Assembly (NCBI GenBank): GCA_963576785.1
Contig: OY756151.1
Span: forward strand, 1-64,000
DNA from: Chlorophyllum brunneum
Lineage: Eukaryota > Basidiomycota > Agaricomycetes > Agaricales > Agaricaceae
Length of the DNA: 64,000 bases
Reading direction: 5' to 3'
In this document: positions 56,980 to 64,000 of the stretch, piece by piece
How positions within the stretch are numbered: position 1 is the first letter of the stretch
Layout: every line of letters begins with the position of its first letter
Made by a program: the position numbers and the translations under genes
The notes under the pieces: model-generated
The model's database searches: none
The model's input: only the letters and a program-made list of their open reading frames with translations
Told to the model about the DNA's origin: nothing

Positions 56980-58424
56980 TGAGTAGGTCTTTGTGCTTAG
57001 CCCTACTAACTTGAGAGGTACTCCAGGTACTGGCAAGCGCAGTGTGGGTCCTATATGACTGATAGTGAGTTATGCTCCTATGTAGCAGATAGGCACTGTG
57101 TACAACTCTTCTTGGCTTCCTGTAATAGCGACAATGGCAATGATGCAGGAAGATGTTATTCTTGTTCAGCAACAATGGCAATGATGCAGGAAGATGTTAT
57201 TCTTGTTCAGTGACAATGGTAATGATGCAAATAACACTGGGGTTCTTGTTCCTTATGCCAAAATAACTCAGCAGAAACTTTGATCTATTGTTACGGATTC
57301 AGCTACTAAGGGCAATCGAAGAGGATGCAATCTCTAGGGTATGCCCTTAATACCTATCTCAGCCAAGTAACTGGATAAGCAAACATTATCAAACTGTCGT
57401 TACTCAACCAAGAAATGGAAATCCTGTTTATCTCGTAGCTCTGAGTGATGAGAGCAAGTAGAGAATAAGTAGTTAAGCAATCTTCTATTGATTGACAGCA
57501 ACTGTCAATGGAAACTCTTCTTGGGCAATCAAGAAGGCTATCCCTGTAGAAAATCAAAGCTTAAGCTTTGACTTCCTGATACAGTTAGCTATTTATACTA
57601 ACTACTTCTTTTCTATAAATACTATGGAGTATAGATAACAAGACTGAAACACATTTCACAATGTGAAACTGATAGATATGAAACTCAAGGTAAAACACTA
57701 ATAAAGATAAATGTGAAACTGATAAAGATGAAACAGCTAAACATAGAGTGAAGTGAAACTGATGACGGTAAAACAGATGAGTGCTTACTCATCCTCAGAG
57801 ATCTCAGATGACAATGATAACAATTCATCGGAACAGCTACAGTCACAAGATGTGTAGAATAAAGTGGTAGAAGGCGATGACAATGACAGTGGTAATGGAA
57901 GAACTGCATCCATAGGATGATTGGAGTCGGATGATGGGGATGACATAGATGCGATTGGTTTTTTGGAGAGATAGGACTTGAGTGACTCAACAAAGGCTCA
58001 AGTAGATTGCAATAGTGGATGGGGAGAATTGTCGCTGTCACTACTGGGTACAGTGGGTTCATTATCTGGTGATAAGTCCCTAGGTCACATCTCTATGCAA
58101 TAGATTCCATTGGCAATTTGTTGGTGGATAAGTGCTTTGAGTGCTGGACCGTGAGTATACATGTAGGGGTAGATGTACTGCATAGTTTCTTCAGTAGTTG
58201 GTTGTGCTTTCCAACCATTATTCCAGGTGCCGTAGAGGTTGTTCTTGATGGTGCATAAGTAGAGTCCATCGGTGTTGCATATATATAAGTATGGTGCATA
58301 TTTCCAGGCTAGTTGAAGTAGAGAATCAATAACAGTGTCATTGGATCATGGTGGTGGAACAAGTGGTATTGCTTCTGGAAACTTGTTGTAACCTCTGATG
58401 TAGGTTCAAGGTTCAGACATAACA
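56980..58424 (-). repeat. Long LTR-like repeat, copy A
   Basis: In plus orientation it runs TGAGTAGG to ATAACA (TG...CA ends), about 1445 bp. It is directly followed, after a TA, by a second copy (58427-60581). On the minus strand it begins TGTTATG and includes a 212-codon frame. It also has a CTATAAATAC element and a leader with GACTGATAGTGAGTTATGCTCC. Copy A flanks the Gypsy gag of element A, so it would be its 5' LTR. Confidence 0.7.
57785..58420 (-). pseudogene. ORF-X, copy A: 212-codon frame inside the LTR-like repeat
   Basis: It starts ATG five bases inside the repeat and stops at TAA (57785-57787). The product begins with a YIRGYNKFPEAIPLV segment and continues IDSLLQLAWKYAPYLYICNT and QYIYPYMYTHGPALKALIHQ. 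It ends Ser-rich and acidic (SSEISEDE). Four in-frame TGA codons occur (codons 5, 25, 112 and 141). No indel relative to copy B is seen over the whole 636 nt. The family is unknown to me; I do not assign a function. Confidence 0.6.
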
Positions 58425-59090
58425 TATGAGTGGGTCTTTGTGCTTAGCCTTACTAACTTAAGGGGTACTCTAGATACTGGCAAGCACAGTGTGGGTCCTA
58501 TATGACTGATAGCAAGCTATGCTCCTATGCAGCAGATAGGCACTGTGTACAACTCTTTTCAGCTTTCTGTAATAGCAACAACAGCAATGATGCAGGAAAA
58601 TGTTATCCTTATTCAGTGACAATGGCAATGAGGTAGATAACACTGGAGTTCTTGTCTCTATGCCAAAATGACTCAGCAGCAGCTTTGATCTATTGTTACA
58701 GATTTGGCTACTAAGAGCAATTGAAGAGGATGTAATCTCTAAGATATGGCCTTAATACCTATCTCAGTCAAGTAACTAGATAAGCAAGTATTATCAAACT
58801 GTTGTTACTCAACCAAGAAATGGGAATCCTGTTTATCTCATAGCTCTGAGTGATGAGGGTGAGTAGAGAATAAGCAGTTAAGCAATCTTCTATTGATTGA
58901 CAGCAACTGTCAATGGAAACTCTTCTTAGGCAATCAAGAAGGCTATTCCTGTAGAAAGTCAAAGCTTAAGCTTTAACTTCCTAATACAGTTGGCTATTTA
59001 TACTAACTACTTATTTTCTATAAATACTATGGAGTATAGATAACAAGACTGAAACACATTTCATAATGTGAAACTAATAGATATGGAACA

Positions 59091-59830
59091 GATACCAGCC
59101 ACAGCTCTTTGCACGAGCTTGTCGTACCATACTTTGCCATGCCCCAATTGGGGAGTACCATCTACAGTTCTTCCCCAACGAGGATCTGGCCTGCCACTAC
59201 TGTGACAACCAGATGGTTCAAACCAGGTTGCACATCTTATATTGGTGCCAGAACTTCAACCACCACTTCAGCATCAGCACGATCAAGGAGTTCACCAACT
59301 TCTTGCACCACAACCCCTCCACATTCGCCTTCCCCTCCGAAGGTGAACGCCCTCATATCCACACCAGGTCAATTCCCCTGCCACGTCATCATCAAGTCCA
59401 TCAGAGGTTCGGGTCAGCTCCGGTCTGATTCCTTTCTCTCTCTCCCTTTTTATTTTGCTCTCACAGTTATGGATTTCACCTCATTTCTCTATCTCCCCCT
59501 CCTTCGCTAGTGTACTATTTATATAGTCTTCCTTTCTTTCTCCATCATTCCTGTGGTGTGGGGCCAAGAACCCTCCCACACGCTAGTACTGTTTGCTGTT
59601 CTCCCTTGTGATTGTGAGTAGATAGTTCCCCTTCTATCTGTTTCTCTCTCTCTCACTCTTTCTCTCAGGACAACATTAGTACCAATCACCTCTCTAGTGT
59701 ATGTGCTAGATGGCGTCGAGTCTCGCAGGGTTAGTTTACTTTCCCTTCTCTGAACAATTTGTACGAGTATGCATTTGTATGTATGTACACGTGGACTGCA
59801 ATTGAGCACCGCTATATAAATTGATGATAA
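59091..59830 (+). mobile_element. 5'-truncated LINE insertion with perfect 15-bp target duplication
   Basis: AATAGATATGGAACA occurs at 59076-59090 and 59831-59845. The insert holds the LINE ORF2 C-terminus (YQPQLFARACRTILCHAPIG, zinc finger CHYC then HILYWCQ, ending FGSAPV) with no stop, and a 3' UTR similar to the 52284-53202 copy. It carries only a short GATAA-like tail instead of poly(A). Confidence 0.85.
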
Positions 59831-59941
59831 AATAGATATGGAACACATGAAATACTACTAAAGATAGATATGAAACTGATAGAGGTAAAACAACTAAATA
59901 TAGAGTAAAGTGAAACTGATAAAGATAAAACAGATGAGTGT

Positions 59942-60577
59942 TTACTCATTCTTGGAAATCTTAGATAATGATAATAGAGATTCATTGGAACAGCTACAGT
60001 AACAAGACATGCAGGACAAAGTGGTAGATAGTGATAATAATAATGGTAGTAATGGAAGGATTGCATTTATAGGCTGATTAGGATCAGATAATAGGGACAA
60101 CATTGATGTAGTTGGTTCTTCTGAGAGATAGGACTCACGTGACTCAACAAAGGCTCAAGTGGATTGCAATAGCAGATGGAAAGAGTTGTCACTGTCACTA
60201 CTAGGTACAGTGGGTTCATTGTCTATTAATAGGTCCCTTGGTTGCATCTCTATACAATAGATTCCATTAGCAACTTGTTGGTAAATGAGTGCTTCAAGCA
60301 CTGGACCACAAGTGTACATATAAGGGTAGATGTACTGTATTGTTTCTTTAGTAGTAGGTTGTGCTTTCCAACTGTTATTTCAGGTGCCATAGAGGTTGTT
60401 CTCAATGGTGCACAAGTAGAGTCCATTGGTATTGCATACATATAAGTATGGTGCATATTTCCAAGCAAGTCAGAGTAGAGAGTCAATGATAGTATCATTG
60501 GATTATGGTAGCAGGACAAGTGGTATTGCTTCTGGGAACTTGTTGTAATCTCTGATATAGGTTTGAGGTTTGGACAT
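59942..60577 (-). pseudogene. ORF-X, copy B: 212-codon frame inside the LTR-like repeat
   Basis: The length, start context (TGTTATG) and TAA stop are the same as in copy A. It has no indels relative to copy A and four in-frame stops, two of them at positions shared with copy A. The sequence includes YIRDYNKFPEAIPLV, APYLYVCNTNGLYLCTIENN and MYTCGPVLEALIYQQVANGI. Conservation of frame length across diverged copies argues it was once coding. Confidence 0.6.
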
Positions 60578-60581
60578 AACA

Positions 60582-61645
60582 GTTAGTCTAATTAGCTTTC
60601 TTTTCCTCTATGTGTTCCTTGACTGTGCATATTCTTTCATTGAATCAGATGTTATTGTGATGTAAAGTACAATATTCTGGACATCTAGTGAATTGTACTA
60701 TGTTGTTGGTCCAATCTATTTCTGGGTTATGTTTGACAAGCCAGTCATGTCCAAGATATAGGTTTGCACTCTCCAGTTGTATTACCATTGTCTCAATTTA
60801 TTCCATATGATTTCTATTGTTTAGTACCAGTTATACCACATCTGTTATTTTTCCTTTCTTGTTTTCTGTTCCATCTGCATTGATTACTCTGATTGGGGTT
60901 TCAAAGAATTTGGTCAGAATTTGTTCTTCCTCTACTATTCTCTGAGCTATGCAGGTGTGGGTGCATCTGGAGTCTACAAGTATCATGATTTGTTTAGGTC
61001 CTTTCTTTGTTTTGATAGTAGAGTTGAGGAAAAGTTTGCATGTTGAGTTTTGTTTTTGCAGAATCACATATTATCTATTGTGAAGTAAAACAGGAACTCT
61101 ATGTTTATTGGCTTGCAGGTTTGCACCTACTTGGAGCCTTTGACAAAATCCTCTTTTATTGGTTCTTCTTCTTTCTCATTGTTCTCAGTGATTTCTCTGA
61201 TATATGCTTTCTTTAGTACCCTACAATTCTTTGAGATGTGGTCCTGTTTGACACAATTATAACATGTTTATTTTGGTGTATGTGACTTTGCTTTTTTTGC
61301 AGCAATATTTGGCAATATGTCTATAGAGGTTGCAGTTATAGTATCTTGGCTTTCTGTTCTGGTCAGTATCTGTCCTCTGTCTTCCTATCTCCATTGGTTG
61401 TCCTCCTCCTCCATATGTAACTCCTATGGTGGTTCTGACATCTCCTTGGGTGATGTCTGTGGTCTTGTAACCTTGTCCTACTGTGAGGATCATGGTTCTC
61501 CATTTGTTGTATATAGTTGGGATTGAGACTGTCAGATAGCCTACAATGGTTCTGATAATATCTGCTTTGGTGTGCCATTTGAGAAGGAATATGGCATGTG
61601 TATTGTCTGTTCCAGCTTGTACTTTCAGTGCTTCAAATTCAATTA
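60582..61645 (-). pseudogene. Gypsy-like gag C-terminus and protease (element B), RT and integrase missing
   Basis: The protease segment (61067-60831) reads KQIMILVDSRCTHTCIAQRI, an aspartic-protease site with DSRCT where DSGAT is usual. The gag segment (61645-61257) includes KWHTKADIIRTIVGYLTVSI and a knuckle with the first Cys changed (YNCNLYRHIAKYCC). After the protease the sequence goes straight to the long LTR-like repeat, so RT, RNase H and integrase were lost. Copy B would be its 3' LTR; a purine stretch (GGAAAAGAAAG) precedes it on the minus strand. Confidence 0.65.
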
Positions 61646-63261
61646 CAGTAAGGGACAAAACCCTTTCAATGATTTCCACTTCCGGACAAATTCTTAAATA
61701 ACTCCTGCACTACTGAAGTGATTGACTCCATATTTTAATTGTAGATAGCCCTACATCTACCCTATGTTATTTATAAATATCATAATGTAATATGAATTTC
61801 CTGAGGTGCTATGAATTAATGAATATTATGAGTGCATTGGAAGGGTTTTGTCCCTCAGTGTCAAATATCACAAAATCAATTCTCTAGTACTTGGTATATG
61901 CCCCCCTGGCTTTCAACACAGCCTGAACCCTTCTAGGCATACTCTCTATCAAATTCTAACACACTAATACTGGAATTTTCCCCTATTCTATATCCACTCT
62001 TGTCTTCAATTCATGCATACTTGAAGAGTAGGTTTCATACTCCTCCAGCTTCTTTTGACATGAGTCCAAAGCTGTTCAATGGGGTTAAGGTCTGGAGATT
62101 GTGGAGGCCACACCATGACTTCTAAACCACTGTCTTCAAGCCAGTTTTGGGCTTTATTGCTCTTGTGTTTGGGGTTATTATTATGTTGAAAAATAACTTC
62201 CCACTTCTTCTTCCTGTATTTTTTGAGGCTTTTGTAATGTTTATCATCCAGAATCTGGACATAACCTTCAGCATCCATTATACCTTCAATATGGTACAAA
62301 CAGCCTAGCCCGTGCCATAGCATATACTCCCATATCATGGCAGAACCTCCTCCAAACTTGACAGTTCCTTTTACTAGCCTGTTAGTAAGCCCCTCTCCTG
62401 CCCTTTTCCACACCCATTTCCTGCCATCTAACCCCATACAATTAATTTTGGTCTCATCTGACCAAACTACCCTCTTCCAATCATCCACAGTCCAGTCTTT
62501 GTGTCTTTTTGCAAACTTCAACTTCTTCTACCTTTGTACTCTGGAGAGCTTAGGCCGAGATCTCTTCACTACAGCCTTTAATCCTGCCCTTCTGAGCACT
62601 CATCGAACAGTTTTGGATGTCAGAGGTGTACCCAGGGCTGTCTGGAGTGATTTTGTGGCTTGGGAGGTATTTTCAATTTTGCTAGAAGTAATAAGACATA
62701 TGGCATATTTGGTATCAGAGAAGGAAAGTTGGCATGATTGACCACCAATGGGCTTGGAAAGTGTTGGCCTGTGCTGGGTGAAAACAAATTCTGGAGATAG
62801 TACTGAGTGAATGGGGAGTAGTTGAAATAATTTTAGAAGCAGAATGCTCTTGATCTAGAAGAAAGAGAATATGTTCAATCTGGGATGGAGAAAAAGATTT
62901 CATGACAGGGAATAATACTGTAGTGGGTTAATTTTTGCATAGAAAGTAAGCACATCTATTTATACATTACCTACCATAGTCACCTGATCTTATTTGAATT
63001 TATTTGGAGGCAATCAATGAAGTTTATGAAGTTATGTGCCTAGAGGCTGTGAGGGACAAAACTCTTCCAATGCACTCATAATATTCATTAATTCATAGCA
63101 CCTCAGGAAATTTATATTACATTATGATATTTATAAATAACATAGGGTAGATGTAGGGCTATCTACAATTAAAATATGGAGTCAATCACTTCAGTAGTGC
63201 AGGAGGTACCTAAGAATTTGTCCGGAAGTGGAAATTATTGAAAGGGTTTTGTCCCTTACTG
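61646..63261 (-). mobile_element. Tc1/mariner DNA transposon in a TA site
   Basis: It is bounded by TA at 61644-61645 and 63262-63263, with ends CAGTAAGGGAC and GTCCCTTACTG. Each arm is a ~215-bp inverted repeat (61646-61860 and 63049-63261). The insertion splits the element-B gag frame: joining the two flanks with one TA restores the reading frame through IHAALIEFEALKVQ. The element is 1616 bp, the usual Tc1 size. Confidence 0.92.
62006..62903 (-). pseudogene. Tc1-like transposase, broken
   Basis: The N-terminal helix-turn-helix (MKSFSPSQIEHILFLLDQEH) and second HTH lead to the DDE domain. D1 lies in VVWSDETKI. The second Asp is replaced by Asn (FQHNNNPKHKS, where the family has an Asp). 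PPQSPDLNPIEQLW carries the final acidic residue. It is broken by a frame change near 62760, a TGA in the SKTVR segment, and a TAG in the VQR segment. It cannot transpose itself, but its arms could be mobilised by an active relative. Confidence 0.88.
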
Positions 63262-63263
63262 TA

Positions 63264-63460
63264 AAGCAGCATGTATTCCCTTTATTTCAAAACATAATCC
63301 ACTCGGATTTATACCTGCTCTACTTGACTCTCTCAGCAACTCTTAGTTCACCTTACCATTTACTAACCCACACTATTAGTAAGTCAGATCATCCATCTGC
63401 TACTGCATGTTACTGTACTGTTCAACAGGTTATAGGCCCTGGATTGCCTGCTCCCCATGT
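63264..63460 (-). pseudogene. Gypsy gag fragment upstream of the Tc1 insertion (element B)
   Basis: The minus strand reads ELLRESSRAGINPSG and then a segment continuing across the TA into the downstream gag piece. A TAA precedes it. Beyond 63460 no gag sequence is recognised. Confidence 0.55.
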
Positions 63461-63669
63461 GCTATGACTGGCTGCAAATGGGTCATAGATAGGCTGATCT
63501 GACCAGTCCTGTAGAACATGGTCTTTCTAGCCCATTCCTCTAACACAACTCATTTGTTTCACACTCTATTGGAGGCTTCCATATAAGGGTTCATAGCTTA
63601 AACAGTGCAGTGGCACAGATCTGATTTCCCACAAATCTAATCACTAATTAAGTCCATTTTTAGACTACA
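63461..63669. other. Spacer or leader before the right-edge gag-like gene
   Basis: No gene or repeat boundary is seen. It may be the leader of the element that runs off the window. Confidence 0.35.
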
Positions 63670-64000
63670 ATGTCTTTCCCTATTTCCATAGTACTTAGCT
63701 CTATCCCTGTTCTCTCCAGTACTGCCGATTATAATGAGTGGAAGGACCAGATGCAGAACACCTTTGCCTTGGTCTCTGCTGATAGCACTTTTGTAATCAG
63801 CAATGAGTTTCTGCTGACTCCACTGTTGCAGATCCACACTCTTGTCCCTGCCTATGTGGTTGTCCCTTCCCCCACAGGGCAGGAGGTGATCAAACATGCT
63901 GTGTGCATTCACATGTATTGCATGGTTTACTCAATCATCAAGAGTAAACTACCTGCCAAGATAATCAAAAGGAATCTTCCTGATATCAATAGTATGTGGG
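63670..64000 (+). CDS. Retrotransposon gag-like gene, partial at right edge
   Basis: The frame from ATG at 63670 is open for 110 codons to the window end. STADYNEWKDQMQNTFALVS, then CMVYSIIKSKLPAKIIKRNL, resembles the start of Copia-type Gag proteins (a Y-x-E-W-x-x-x-M pattern). It is stop-free, unlike the surrounding elements, so it may belong to a younger insertion. Everything downstream is outside the window. Confidence 0.6.
   Translation, partial: MSFPISIVLSSIPVLSSTADYNEWKDQMQNTFALVSADSTFVISNEFLLTPLLQIHTLVPAYVVVPSPTGQEVIKHAVCIHMYCMVYSIIKSKLPAKIIKRNLPDINSMW

Larger units (their letters stand above)
58427..60581 (-). repeat. Long LTR-like repeat, copy B, carrying a LINE insertion
   Basis: It matches copy A over ~1.4 kb (same TG...CA ends) and is interrupted by the 740-bp LINE at 59091-59830. 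The two copies are adjacent in direct orientation with only TA between them. That resembles a two-LTR junction or a recombined array rather than a normal element. Confidence 0.7.

Noticed and set aside
1..64000. CRISPR arrays, operons, riboswitches or bacterial signals
   Set aside because: The sequence is fungal, with introns and telomere; no regularly spaced repeats of that kind were seen.

Overview
The window reads as a chromosome end of a filamentous basidiomycete, most likely an agaricomycete. It opens with a TTAGGG-type telomere. Its genes carry many 50-60 nt introns. Its gene families are typical of Agaricomycetes: several F-box/LRR proteins, a FunK1-type kinase, a CBM19-like secreted protein, and a PCNA with a long charged insertion. 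The species cannot be named from the sequence.

Layout. 1-113: telomere. 114-4208: a telomere-attached, endonuclease-less Penelope-like retroelement (Coprina/Athena type). Its RT gene points away from the end, it carries a hammerhead ribozyme close to its 3' end, and it abuts a second short telomeric tract at 4210-4233. 4234-5170: gene-poor subtelomere. 5179-44206: the gene-bearing part, about 50% GC by eye. It holds an unknown 230-aa protein divergent from PCNA across an 80-bp shared promoter with two MCB boxes; a 7-TM protein; a decayed F-box gene; a 1529-aa WDDDF-repeat protein (Byr4/Bfa1-like, tentative); an F-box protein; an AAAP-type amino acid permease; two more F-box proteins; a 16-exon MFS sugar transporter; a secreted CBM19-like protein; a TatD nuclease; two more F-box proteins; a truncated F-box remnant; and a FunK1 kinase. 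Gene models were built by hand from splice motifs. Where exon coordinates are given, the exon lengths sum to a multiple of three.

44.8-64 kb is AT-richer and is a nested graveyard of mobile elements. A Ty1/Copia element (44875-52283, minus strand) has one uninterrupted pol frame broken only by point stops. LINE 3' ends (52284-53202 and 59091-59830) and a LINE-tailed insertion (53447-54594) follow, the last two with perfect target-site duplications. Two Gypsy-like gag-protease fragments flank two adjacent long LTR-like repeats. Each of those repeats carries the same 212-codon reading frame of unknown function. A Tc1/mariner element with compound terminal repeats sits in a TA dinucleotide inside one gag, and a new gag-like gene runs off the right edge.

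How it works together: the terminal retroelement fits the model of a chromosome-end-primed element that helps cap the telomere. Next to it lies an ordinary housekeeping gene (PCNA) with a likely G1/S promoter. Further in, expanded F-box genes and C-to-T-decayed transposons suggest an accessory, repeat-rich subtelomere under genome-defence mutation. The most novel candidates are the telomeric element with its ribozyme and intron-dependent coding, the LTR-resident ORF, and the compound Tc1 ends.
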